Source: a virus
DNA length: 64,000 bases
IMG/VR virus record: IMGVR_UViG_3300015360_000036
Location: 1 to 64,000 of that record
Strand: one strand, 5' to 3'
Below are positions 25,730 to 34,385 of this stretch, piece after piece. A program made the position numbers and the translations under genes. Position 1 is the stretch's first letter. The number at the start of each line of letters is the position of its first letter. Below the pieces are notes generated by a model. That model made no database searches. It had not been told where the DNA came from and saw only the letters and a list, made by a program, of their open reading frames with translations.

Positions 25730-26545
25730 ATGACTCAGGAAGAAGAGTATAAGCCATTAAGGCTTAGCGTATCTAAAACGAAAACATTCTTAGATTGCAG
25801 ACGGAAGTTTGAGTATTCTTATATACAAAAACTTCCCAAGAAAGATTGGGAGCATCACACTTTTGGTAAGTTCTGCCATAAAGTATTAGAAGATTTTCAT
25901 CAGTACTATCTTGAAGGTAGCCAAGATCCATACAACATAAGTATGAACAAGGCTTTTAAAGCTGCCTGGACAGAGTACAAAGCACAAATGACTCCTGAAA
26001 TGAAAAAGGATTGTTTTGCTATTATCAATAATTACTTGAAATTAGTTAGTGATGAAAAGAGGGATGGTATTGCAGCAAATGTTCTGGCTTGTGAAAAGAA
26101 GTTTGAATTGCCAATAAAAAGAAGTGATGGTAATCATTTGGTTTTGAATGGTATGATTGATCGTATTCAATTAGATTCTGATGGAGTAATTCACGTAGCT
26201 GACTATAAGAGTACTAAGAATAAAAAGTATTTGAAGAATGATTGGTTTCAATTACTTACATATGCTTATGTGTTAATATCAGAAGATCCTAATATAAAGA
26301 AGGTTAGAGGGTCCTATGTTCTATTGAGACATAATTTTGAGTATATTACTGCTGAGTTTGAAGTACCAGAAATTATGACAGTTGCAGAAAAGTATTTAAA
26401 TTATGCTAATGAAATAGATAGTGAAAAGGAGTATCCTGCTAACCCTACAGGATTGTGCAATTATTGTGATTTCCAGAATATGTGTGCCGAGGGGAAAACA
26501 AAATCTTTTGATTATCAAAAAATTTATGGCGAGGTAAGTTGGTAA
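25730..26545 (+). CDS. PD-(D/E)XK nuclease, Cas4/AddB-like with Fe-S cysteines
   Basis: 271 residues. The RecB-type nuclease motifs are LSVSKTKTFLDCRRKFEY at the N-terminus (one Fe-S Cys), HKVLEDFH, then GMIDRIQLD and VADYKSTK (the D...ExK-type active site, with Glu replaced in the usual way by a Tyr-Lys arrangement), and QLLTYAYVL. The last three Cys of the cluster lie in LCNYCDFQNMC near residue 250. Related enzymes are 5'-3' or 3'-5' exonucleases that process DNA ends. It probably works in phage recombination or host DNA breakdown. A consensus promoter follows its stop. Confidence 0.9.
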   Translation: MTQEEEYKPLRLSVSKTKTFLDCRRKFEYSYIQKLPKKDWEHHTFGKFCHKVLEDFHQYYLEGSQDPYNISMNKAFKAAWTEYKAQMTPEMKKDCFAIINNYLKLVSDEKRDGIAANVLACEKKFELPIKRSDGNHLVLNGMIDRIQLDSDGVIHVADYKSTKNKKYLKNDWFQLLTYAYVLISEDPNIKKVRGSYVLLRHNFEYITAEFEVPEIMTVAEKYLNYANEIDSEKEYPANPTGLCNYCDFQNMCAEGKTKSFDYQKIYGEVSW

Positions 26546-26555
26546 ATACCAGCCC

Positions 26556-26583
26556 TTGACAGAAAAAATATAGTTATTATAAT
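26556..26583 (+). promoter_or_regulatory. Consensus sigma-70 promoter for trigger factor
   Basis: TTGACA (26556-26561), a 16 nt spacer and TATAAT (26578-26583) match the bacterial sigma-70 consensus at all 12 positions. Transcription would start near 26590, downstream of the ATG at 26582, which fixes the trigger-factor start at 26618 with its AGGAAG SD. It is the best promoter in the window and should be recognised by unmodified host polymerase. Confidence 0.85.
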
Positions 26584-26617
26584 GGTTAGTGCCAACATTG
26601 AGAAAATAGGAAGAAAA

Positions 26618-27868
26618 ATGCAAATCGAAGTTAAAGAAATTGAGCCATGCAAACTATCAGTTCATTATGAAGCAAATGCTGAGCAGATTCTAAATAAAAG
26701 AGCGGAGGTGTTCCAAGCCTTTAAGAAAGCACCTGTACCGGGATTCAGACCAGGTAAAGTAGCTCCAGAAGCTATTAAAATGCATTACAAGAATCAGATT
26801 GAGGAAGCTCTTAAAAGGGGTTTAGCAGAAGATGCTTACCATAATACGCTTTTCGAGAAAAAGCTAAGAGCACACGGTGCTCCAAGGTTTACCACATTAT
26901 CACTAATTGGTGGTAAGTTTAGTTGTGATTTTGATCTACACACTAAGCCAGATTTTGAGCTAGCTCCTTATCATAAGCTAAATGTACCAAAACCACACAG
27001 TCCTTTATCACAAAGTGATATAGCCGAAAAAATGCTTCAAGAAGTTAGAGTTCGTCTTGGAGAGCACACCCCTTATTCAGATACTGATTTCGTTCAAATG
27101 AATGATAATGTCATTGTTGATTATGAGGGTTCAGTAGATGGTGTTAAAGTTGAGGCATTAACCGCTACTGGTGAGATGCTTAATGTTGGAACCAGCCAAT
27201 TACCAGCATTTGATGAAAATTTATTGGGTATGACTGTAGGCGAAACTAGGGAATTTTCCCTGGTAGCTCCAGCTAATTCTTTACCATCATTAGCTGGAAA
27301 GCTTGTTACATTTAAAGTAACGCTTACTATTGGTTCAAAGAACACTCCAGCAGCTTTGGATGATAGTTTAGCTGTAAAACTTGGTAAAAAAGATTACAAT
27401 GAATTACGTGAATTTGTGACAGCCAATGCTGGCGCTCAAGTAATCAATACAGGAAAATCTGCATTAAATGGTTCTATCACCGCAAAACTAGTAGAAGATA
27501 ATAAAATTGATGTGCCAAACTGGCTTGCTCTTTCTGAAGCTCAGTATTTAGCTCATCATTCAAAAATGGATTGGAATACTATTTCTGATGCAGATAAGGA
27601 TAAGCTTTTGATAATGGCAGAGAAAAATGTCAAATTATCATTGGTGTTAGATAAGATTAGAGAGACTGAGCCTGATGCCCAGCTAAGTGATAATGAAGTA
27701 CTTAATATAATTAAGCACAATATGTCTAAAACTAAATTACAATCATCATCATTTGATGATGCGATTAAAGAGATGACAAGAACAGGTTATCTTCAAGTTT
27801 TATTCTCAAGAATAAAAGATGAATATACTCTAGACTACATCGTAAAATCAGCAATCATAACGGAATAA
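26618..27868 (+). CDS. tig: Trigger factor chaperone
   Basis: 416 residues, close to the bacterial length (about 430). The ribosome-docking signature GFRPGK is intact at residues 42-47 (E. coli GFRxGK). The peptidyl-prolyl isomerase domain follows (DNVIVDYEGSVDG, then LGMTVGETREFSL), then the helical arms of the C-terminal chaperone domain. Trigger factor binds the ribosomal exit tunnel and shields nascent chains. An intact docking loop means it could displace the host copy. ATG 26618 has AGGAAG 5 nt upstream and lies below a consensus promoter, which argues for early strong expression. Confidence 0.95.
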   Translation: MQIEVKEIEPCKLSVHYEANAEQILNKRAEVFQAFKKAPVPGFRPGKVAPEAIKMHYKNQIEEALKRGLAEDAYHNTLFEKKLRAHGAPRFTTLSLIGGKFSCDFDLHTKPDFELAPYHKLNVPKPHSPLSQSDIAEKMLQEVRVRLGEHTPYSDTDFVQMNDNVIVDYEGSVDGVKVEALTATGEMLNVGTSQLPAFDENLLGMTVGETREFSLVAPANSLPSLAGKLVTFKVTLTIGSKNTPAALDDSLAVKLGKKDYNELREFVTANAGAQVINTGKSALNGSITAKLVEDNKIDVPNWLALSEAQYLAHHSKMDWNTISDADKDKLLIMAEKNVKLSLVLDKIRETEPDAQLSDNEVLNIIKHNMSKTKLQSSSFDDAIKEMTRTGYLQVLFSRIKDEYTLDYIVKSAIITE

Positions 27869-27881
27869 TAGGTAAAATATA

Positions 27882-28199
27882 ATGTCAACAGATTCAAATG
27901 ATCCAGTAACGTTCGCGGAAAAATGGGCTAAAGTACTCAAGGAGCTTCCTGAGTTTAAAGAGAATGCAGATGCAGCAAGCGTAGAGGATTTAAAGAAAAT
28001 CATCGTCACTTGTGAAGGTAACATTTATGAGACAGATAAAGCTAAAGAAGCTGATGTTAAATTAAATGCAGCTAAAGAATGTGTTAAAGATTTTTCAGCG
28101 CCATATCGTGATGCAATTAAAGTACAAACCGCAAAAATCAAATATGCTTTATTCTTACTTGATGGCAAGGGAGAAGATGTTGGTGATAGGGAAGAATAA
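27882..28199 (+). CDS. Hypothetical helical protein
   Basis: 105 residues, acidic and helical with alternating Lys/Glu (KEADVKLNAAKECVKDF, then SAPYRDAIKVQTAKIKYAL). This region resembles the N-terminal helical hairpins of small phage proteins that pair with an enzyme, but no family is recognised. An AGG SD precedes it and the stop overlaps the next start (TAATG). It is in the trigger-factor operon. Confidence 0.65.
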   Translation: MSTDSNDPVTFAEKWAKVLKELPEFKENADAASVEDLKKIIVTCEGNIYETDKAKEADVKLNAAKECVKDFSAPYRDAIKVQTAKIKYALFLLDGKGEDVGDREE

Positions 28200-28477
28200 T
28201 GAAGGTTGAAAGATTTACCGTCCAAGCTTGCTGTGGAAGGACATCTTTGATTTTCAAAACAGATCAGCCTCTTACAAAAACCATACTAGATCAATTAGTT
28301 AGTATGGGTTTTAAAGAGGCTGTGCATTTTACTAAAGCTGGAATCCTATGGGTAGATAATATGGACTTAATAGTAACAGGTCCGCTGGGTTCTAATAAGC
28401 TACAGGTGAAATGCAAGAAAGCTGATTGTAGTCAAAATCTTAATGAATTCGAGGATTTACTTCTAAAAATAGGTTAA
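28199..28477 (+). CDS. Hypothetical protein
   Basis: 92 residues with an alpha/beta pattern and Cys residues at CCGRT near the start and KCKKADC near residue 75; a metal site is possible. A GGGAAG SD overlaps the end of the preceding gene. Function unknown. Confidence 0.65.
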   Translation: MKVERFTVQACCGRTSLIFKTDQPLTKTILDQLVSMGFKEAVHFTKAGILWVDNMDLIVTGPLGSNKLQVKCKKADCSQNLNEFEDLLLKIG

Positions 28478-28479
28478 AT

Positions 28480-29145
28480 ATGACTAATAATGGTGTTGGC
28501 ACAATAGCTAATGTAAGAAAAAAGTTTCATTCTACACATGAATTGATAACAACTTCATATCATGAAGCTGGTCATGCTGTGTACGGTTTACTCAAATGCA
28601 TGAAAATCGAAGAGGTTTCTGTATTTGAAAATAAGAAAACCAAAAGAATTGAGGGTTTTACTTACTATAAATCACCAACACCAGAACAGTTTATTGATCC
28701 AGATTTGACTTATTATTGGTTAATAGCTGAAATAAGTTGCAAATATGCAGGATTAGGTGCCGAAAAGTATCATTTTAAGAGTATTTCAGGATCTGATAAA
28801 TTCCCGATGTTCTTGAGAGATGGATCTTCTAGTGATACTTTGTCTGCCGCGGCGATGATAAGACAATTCAATTTATCACCACCAGGCAGGAAAACTTATA
28901 ATTATAAGAAATTGCTTATAAAAAATACTTGCCGTAACTTGCAAGAACATTGGGATGCTGTTACACTAGTATCCCACGCATTATTTAAAAAGAAAAGATT
29001 AGATTATGAGGAGATTAAAAATCTCCTTATTAAAAAATCTAGTCATAAACAATTTTGGAAAGAAAGATTCCAAATAATTTCAACTATTTATGGATTGCCT
29101 TCAACGATTGATGAAGCTGAACTAAAGCTGATTTTATTTATTTGA
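28480..29145 (+). CDS. Stand-alone M41 (FtsH)-type zinc metalloprotease
   Basis: 221 residues. The zinc motif HEAGH is at residues 28-32 in SYHEAGHAVYG. Downstream, KYAGLGAEKYHF corresponds to the GGxxAE segment of FtsH, and the third zinc ligand is probably the Asp in SSSDTLSAAAMIRQF. FtsH joins this protease to an AAA domain and membrane helices; both are missing here, so the protein must act alone, on unfolded substrates, or with a separate ATPase. No membrane segment is seen. It is last in the trigger-factor transcript. Confidence 0.85.
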   Translation: MTNNGVGTIANVRKKFHSTHELITTSYHEAGHAVYGLLKCMKIEEVSVFENKKTKRIEGFTYYKSPTPEQFIDPDLTYYWLIAEISCKYAGLGAEKYHFKSISGSDKFPMFLRDGSSSDTLSAAAMIRQFNLSPPGRKTYNYKKLLIKNTCRNLQEHWDAVTLVSHALFKKKRLDYEEIKNLLIKKSSHKQFWKERFQIISTIYGLPSTIDEAELKLILFI

Positions 29146-29168
29146 AATTATTCCCTGACAATCATACG

Positions 29169-29188
29169 TGCCCCATTTTTATGGGGCA
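29169..29188 (+). other. Perfect hairpin TGCCCCAT-TTTT-ATGGGGCA
   Basis: An 8 bp perfect stem with a TTTT loop between the M41-like gene and the polymerase gene. No T-run follows, so it is not a standard terminator. It could mark a processing site or an RNA-protein site, or work as a terminator with a factor. Confidence 0.6.
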
Positions 29189-29219
29189 TAGTGCTTTGTG
29201 CATAAGCCCGATATGATTT

Positions 29220-29228
29220 TGTTACAAT
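29220..29228 (+). promoter_or_regulatory. Extended -10 promoter before the polymerase gene
   Basis: TGT plus TACAAT (29223-29228) fits an extended -10 element (TGnTATAAT with one mismatch). No good -35 lies at the proper distance. A start near 29235 would leave a short leader with an AAGGA SD before ATG 29249. Confidence 0.45.
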
Positions 29229-29248
29229 ACTAACCCTAAGGACATAAC

Positions 29249-32200
29249 ATGACTGATTACGTTTCTTTACATAACCAAACCGATTTTTCCATTCTCGATT
29301 CAACAATTTCAGTCAAATCACTTTTTAAACGTGCAAAAGAGTTAAACCAAAAAGCTGTAGCTATTACCGATCATGGCACGTTTGCGGCTGCTTGGGATGC
29401 CCTAAAGGCATCAAGAGAAACTGGTGTTAAACTCATAATGGGTTGCGAATTCTATTTCAGGAATGATTGCAAAAACGAAGATGAGAGATTTAAGCATATA
29501 ATCCTATTAGCTAAAAATGCTGTTGGATATAGAAATATTCTAACCTTAAACAAAAAAGGTTATGACCAAAATCTATTTGTAGGTAAGAGAATATATTCAG
29601 TAATTGATTGGAAATTACTAGAACAACACTCTGAGGGTGTAATTTGTTTAACGGCTTGTGGTAATGGTATTCTTTCCCAGCCACTTATGAAAGGCAATGT
29701 AGATGAAGTTGAAGCTTCATTGCTAAAGTTAAAGAAGCTATTTGGTGAGAATCTAGGAATAGAGGTTCAGCCAAACAACATGAAGAGGGGATCTTCTGTA
29801 TTTAATGATGAAATTGATCAGCAATTTCTCAATAAAAGACTTATTGAGTTAGGTAAAAAGCATGATGTAAAAGTCGTTGCTGCTAACAATGCTCATTATA
29901 CTACGAAAGAAGAGCATGATACTCATAACGTATTACTAGCAATTGGCTCACATCAACCAGTACATTCAAATTATAGATTAAGATATCCTGTGCCTGATTT
30001 CTATATGAAGTCAGGTGATGAGGTTAAAGCATTTTTCTCTAGAAATTATGGGGAAGAATTCGCAGAAACTGTTTGTGCTAACTCTATTATTTTTGCTGAT
30101 ATGTGCGAAATACCAGATTGGATTGATCCGAAGTTTTCAAATCCTTCAGGTAAAGAGCTTCCAATCTTTCCAGTTAAAGATGAGCATGACTATGATACAT
30201 TTGTTATCTGGGCTTCCAAACAGTCAGATGATGTAAGAAAATTGGAGGATGATAAACTTTTCCTTCGCTACAGTTGCGAAAAGAAGTTTGCAAGTAGAGT
30301 AAAGAATCTCAGTGAAACACAGTTAATGGAATACAATGCTAGAATTGCTGAAGAACTAGATGTTTTAGAGTTCCATGGATTTTCTAGCTACATGTTAATT
30401 GTAGCTGATTATATTGATTGGGCTAGAAAGAATGACATTGCCGTTGGTGATGGTCGTGGTTCTGTTGGTGGCTCACTTATAGCTTATCTATTGGGAATCC
30501 ATCAAGCTGATCCAATTAAATACAATTTAATTTTTGCACGTTTCCATAATAAGGAAAAATCAAGCTTTCCAGATATTGATACTGACTTTGCGCCATCAGG
30601 TAGAGAGAAAGTACAAAATTATCTACGTCAAAAATATGGTGCTGATCATGTCGCCCACGTTTCTAACGTTAATACAATCACGCCTAAGGTCTATGTAAGG
30701 GATATTGCCCGTGCTTGTGAACTAGGCGGATCACGAGAAGAAGCTATTAGAATCGGTACTGACGTTGCTGATTGCATTCCTGCTGATATTCATTCCATTG
30801 AGGATGCCCTTAATAAGGTACCCCTATTCTCTGAGTATTGCAAAAAGTACCCAGAGTTTATTAAGTATTCAGCTATCTGTGGTAAGTACAGGGCATGGTC
30901 AACTCATGCTGGTGGTATCATCATATCTGCAAGACCTCTTACAGGGCTTGTGCCACTTAGGAATGATAAGGATGGTTCTTTAGCTATTGAGTACGATAAG
31001 GATAAAGCTGAAGAGAATGGTTTGGTAAAAATGGATACTCTAGGGTTATCTACACTCGATGTCATTGGTCAAGCTATGAAATTGATTAAAGCTTCTGGTA
31101 AAGAAATGCCACCAGATGTTCTTGATTATGATCAGTATGATGAGGCTACGTACAATTTAGTATCTCAGGGCGACACTTTATGTGTATTCCAGTTTGGCAC
31201 TAGCAGTGGTACTATTGATCTTTGTAAGAGAATCAAACCTAAAACAATTGAAGACTTAGCAAACATCAATGCTCTTGCTCGACCATCAGCAAGGGACATG
31301 AGAAATGACTTCATTAACGTTCGTGATGGTAAGAAAGCAATGGCATTACTACATCCTAAACTTGATCGAGCATTCGGAAGAACGAATGGTTTAGGTTTAT
31401 ATGAAGAGTGTCTAATGTATCTTGCGCAAGATATTGCTGGTTGGAGCTTGCATTCAGCAGATCGGCTTAGAAAACTAACTAAAGAAAAAGGTAAGAATCC
31501 AAAGAAGGCGCAGCAATGGAGGTCTGAGTTCATTACAGATGCAGTTTCACAGCAAGTAAATGAAGAAATTGCTAAGCGTATTTGGGATGAAGTTGTTGAT
31601 AAGTTTCAGGGCTACGGTTTCAACGTCAGCCATGCTGTTTTGTATTCCATGATTGGTTTTAAGACTGCATACCTTAAAGCTCATTTTCCAATTGAGTTTA
31701 TGCTTGCGAATCTTATGTCAGAAATTGTTTCTAATACACCAGATTCTAAATCTAAGATTGATAAGATTAAGACTGAATTAAGGAGTAATAAGGTAAAGAT
31801 TCTGGCACCAGATATCAATACTTCACAGATCGCATATACAATTGTAGATGGTAATAAGTTAACTACTGGTCTAGATGCATTAAAGTTTGTTGGTGAAGAT
31901 GCTATTAAAGATATTTTAGAAAAGAGACCATTTAATAGCTTTGCTGATTTTATGTCTAGAGTCGATTCAAAAAAGGTTAGAGCGAATACTATTCAAGCAT
32001 TAGCTGCTAGTGGTTGTTTAGATTCTTTTAAGCTTCCAAGAAAATCAATGTTCCTATATTGTTCTGATTACAGGAAGAAACTTCAAGTATGGATGAAGAA
32101 GCATGATCCAAAGAAGGAAGAATTTGCTTATCCATGGTTGAATGATGGTGAGTGGAATGTAACTGAGTTATATGCATTGGAACAGTTTTATCTTGGAGAA

Positions 32201-32788
32201 TCATTTGTTTGTAAGCCTACTGATGCTTATGGCAAGTTTTTTAAGGATGAGCATATGACAACTAGAGATGTAAAAAAATCAAAAGATAAGACCAGGATTT
32301 CTCCAATGAAAGGTATTATTAAGGATTTCTTTGAATTCAAAGTCAAGAAGGAAACTTCTAAGTACTATGGTCAATCAATGGTAAAAGCGGTCATTGAGGA
32401 TAAATATGGTGACCAATGTTCTTTCACTATCTTCCCAGACAGGTGGAAAGTAGTGCAAGATCGTATCAAACAAGTAAATAGTAAAGCTACGTTCTCAGTA
32501 GGATTAGCTTTAAGTTTTGCTGGTAATACAAATAACTATGAGGATGATATGGGTATTATTCTTGAATATTTATTCGATCTTGCTATTCAGCCTGCATTGC
32601 CAGGTGATTTGAAGGCTAAGAAAATAAATATGAAAGAAGCTCGTACTAGATCAAATACAGAGCCAACAAATGTTGTTGTGACAAAGGATAGTGAAAAAGA
32701 TGCATTTTCTAGATTATTTGAAGAAATTGAAGATCAAATGTATGATGAAGGTTTAATCGATTTAGACGAAGACTTTCAAGAAAGATGA
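29249..32788 (+). CDS. dnaE: DNA polymerase III alpha subunit (DnaE type)
   Basis: 1179 residues, near full DnaE length. The PHP domain starts the protein (SLHNQTDFSILD, then AITDHGTFAAAWD, GCEFYF). Its HxH metal motif reads HNQ, so the PHP site is altered. The polymerase acidic residues are intact: FPDIDTDF near residue 445 and KMDTLGLSTLDV near residue 595. The fingers and a C-terminal domain with helix-hairpin-helix-like and OB-like segments follow. This is the probable replicative polymerase. No proofreading subunit, clamp or clamp loader lies in the window. AAGGA SD; a hairpin and extended -10 precede it. Confidence 0.96.
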   Translation: MTDYVSLHNQTDFSILDSTISVKSLFKRAKELNQKAVAITDHGTFAAAWDALKASRETGVKLIMGCEFYFRNDCKNEDERFKHIILLAKNAVGYRNILTLNKKGYDQNLFVGKRIYSVIDWKLLEQHSEGVICLTACGNGILSQPLMKGNVDEVEASLLKLKKLFGENLGIEVQPNNMKRGSSVFNDEIDQQFLNKRLIELGKKHDVKVVAANNAHYTTKEEHDTHNVLLAIGSHQPVHSNYRLRYPVPDFYMKSGDEVKAFFSRNYGEEFAETVCANSIIFADMCEIPDWIDPKFSNPSGKELPIFPVKDEHDYDTFVIWASKQSDDVRKLEDDKLFLRYSCEKKFASRVKNLSETQLMEYNARIAEELDVLEFHGFSSYMLIVADYIDWARKNDIAVGDGRGSVGGSLIAYLLGIHQADPIKYNLIFARFHNKEKSSFPDIDTDFAPSGREKVQNYLRQKYGADHVAHVSNVNTITPKVYVRDIARACELGGSREEAIRIGTDVADCIPADIHSIEDALNKVPLFSEYCKKYPEFIKYSAICGKYRAWSTHAGGIIISARPLTGLVPLRNDKDGSLAIEYDKDKAEENGLVKMDTLGLSTLDVIGQAMKLIKASGKEMPPDVLDYDQYDEATYNLVSQGDTLCVFQFGTSSGTIDLCKRIKPKTIEDLANINALARPSARDMRNDFINVRDGKKAMALLHPKLDRAFGRTNGLGLYEECLMYLAQDIAGWSLHSADRLRKLTKEKGKNPKKAQQWRSEFITDAVSQQVNEEIAKRIWDEVVDKFQGYGFNVSHAVLYSMIGFKTAYLKAHFPIEFMLANLMSEIVSNTPDSKSKIDKIKTELRSNKVKILAPDINTSQIAYTIVDGNKLTTGLDALKFVGEDAIKDILEKRPFNSFADFMSRVDSKKVRANTIQALAASGCLDSFKLPRKSMFLYCSDYRKKLQVWMKKHDPKKEEFAYPWLNDGEWNVTELYALEQFYLGESFVCKPTDAYGKFFKDEHMTTRDVKKSKDKTRISPMKGIIKDFFEFKVKKETSKYYGQSMVKAVIEDKYGDQCSFTIFPDRWKVVQDRIKQVNSKATFSVGLALSFAGNTNNYEDDMGIILEYLFDLAIQPALPGDLKAKKINMKEARTRSNTEPTNVVVTKDSEKDAFSRLFEEIEDQMYDEGLIDLDEDFQER

Positions 32789-32793
32789 TATAT

Positions 32794-32863
32794 ATGATAT
32801 CAACTGCTAATAGAATTAGTCTAGAAAATAGTTGATATCATCAAAATGATAGATTTGATATCA
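32794..32863. promoter_or_regulatory. Three TGATATCA palindromes, probable operators
   Basis: TGATATCA occurs at 32795-32802, 32833-32840 and 32856-32863 in the 103 nt between dnaE and the HTH gene. The first two lie in a 12 bp perfect inverted repeat (32794-32805 with 32830-32841), and its loop holds a smaller one, CTAAT-AGA-ATTAG. They look like operator sites, most simply for the HTH protein encoded next, or else like iterons. Confidence 0.65.
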
Positions 32864-32891
32864 GATGTATATGCATAAAGAGAGATAAATC

Positions 32892-33731
32892 ATGAAGCTT
32901 AGAGAATGGGCTGAAAAAACTGGTGTAAAGTACTTAACTGCTTATAGGTGGTTTAAGGCTGGTACACTTCCAGTTAAATCTTATCAAACTGAATCTGGGA
33001 CAATCATAGTAGATGACCCAGAGTTGTCGGAGCAGCAAATGGCAAGTAATGCAAATAGTATACAAAATGATGTTATGTCTATCTTTTTGAAAAAGATGGT
33101 AGAGTTCAGTAAAATTAATGCATCGGTAGAAGACTTTGCCGCATACATTATTTCAAATTTCGTTTTGAAACTGCCCTCTACACCTGAAACGGGACCAAAA
33201 TACTCTAGGAACAAACCTAAAGCAGAAGAGGTCCAGAAGTATTTTCAGCAATTCCTTAAAAAAGGTGATAAACCAGTACCACATATTGCAGTAGGTGATA
33301 TCGATACAATTGATGATTTGGTAGCAAAAGCAGATACGTTATCAACTAAAGAGTTGGTAAGTGAGATCTCTAAAATTGGTGAAATTAAAAATGATGCACC
33401 TGATGTAGCAGAGCTTCAAAAAATAGTTGATGCATTTAAAGGTTTACAAATAACTAAAGTAAAAACTTATGACAAGGTTTACGGCGGGGTAATCGCTAGA
33501 AGTATACACGATTCAACTCCACAAACCTATACCGACTTCTCAGATGATGAAGCCGCTGTAAGCCTTGGTCAAGAATTATCGGAACCAGAACCAATCTTAG
33601 TAAGATCGGTTTCAGCCGTAGGCGCAACGGGCGCATTCAAGCCCACAAAGAAAGAATTAGAATCAGCCTCTAAAGCAATAAAATCTGCTGGCGCCAATAA
33701 GAAGACCATCAAGTCATCAAGGAAGAAATAA
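32892..33731 (+). CDS. MerR/excisionase-like HTH DNA-binding protein
   Basis: 279 residues. The N-terminus (LREWAEKTGVKYLTAYRWFK, then AGTLPVKSYQ) matches the MerR-like winged HTH found in IS607-type resolvases and phage excisionase-like proteins. No recombinase domain follows; the rest is helical, with a Lys/Ser-rich C-terminal tail. Such an architecture suits a repressor, a partition protein or a DNA organiser. Three TGATATCA sites directly upstream suggest autoregulation. A GAGAG SD lies before the ATG; the stop overlaps the next start (TAATG). Confidence 0.8.
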   Translation: MKLREWAEKTGVKYLTAYRWFKAGTLPVKSYQTESGTIIVDDPELSEQQMASNANSIQNDVMSIFLKKMVEFSKINASVEDFAAYIISNFVLKLPSTPETGPKYSRNKPKAEEVQKYFQQFLKKGDKPVPHIAVGDIDTIDDLVAKADTLSTKELVSEISKIGEIKNDAPDVAELQKIVDAFKGLQITKVKTYDKVYGGVIARSIHDSTPQTYTDFSDDEAAVSLGQELSEPEPILVRSVSAVGATGAFKPTKKELESASKAIKSAGANKKTIKSSRKK

Positions 33732-34369
33732 TGAAAATTCTAAATAAAACACATCTTGTAAAAGTATTGGCTTATTTCCCAGAGGTACAAGAAAAGATAA
33801 ATAAGACAACTATTGCTGGCGCGGCATTTGTAACTACAAATTTATCAAAAGTATTAAAAGCAGTTGTAGTACTTAATGGTCTTGATCCTGCTCGAAGCCA
33901 AAGAGATAGATTATTCGAAAGTATGAGTTTATGTTTCGCAACAGTGCATGATGGTGATTATGATAAAAATTATAACCCTAATTTCTGGAGTAATAAAAAA
34001 TTTCAAGAAGCAAAAGTTGTTAATCAAGAATTGACAGCTAAACAATTTGTTAGTGCAACTGATTTATCAGATTTAACAGACCCACCAGCATTACCTGTAT
34101 CTGAAGAAGTTTCAGAACAATTATTATTGTTTACTGATGCAGTAGATGTTATAGAGCAATCAGAGTTAAAGGTAGCTATTGGGGTTAATGCTGGTACTTT
34201 GGTTGAAGATAAGTTAATGAGAAATCTTGAAGAATTAATAAAAACTACAGATGATCCACACTTTAAAGATCAATTGAATCGTCAATATACTCATCAGGAA
34301 AATGGATTAAATGCTCCAACAAGAAATTTTGCTGAAATTGCTCGTGTTCGTAGAACATCCTTAGCTTAA
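33731..34369 (+). CDS. Hypothetical protein
   Basis: 212 residues. The N-terminal half is alpha/beta (VKVLAYFPEVQEKINKTTI), the middle acidic, and the C-terminal half helical with KLMRNLEELIKTTDDPHF. AGGAAG SD within the end of the HTH gene. It is translated with the HTH gene and may be its partner, but nothing in the sequence shows how. Confidence 0.65.
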   Translation: MKILNKTHLVKVLAYFPEVQEKINKTTIAGAAFVTTNLSKVLKAVVVLNGLDPARSQRDRLFESMSLCFATVHDGDYDKNYNPNFWSNKKFQEAKVVNQELTAKQFVSATDLSDLTDPPALPVSEEVSEQLLLFTDAVDVIEQSELKVAIGVNAGTLVEDKLMRNLEELIKTTDDPHFKDQLNRQYTHQENGLNAPTRNFAEIARVRRTSLA

Positions 34370-34385
34370 TATAAAGGAAATCAAT

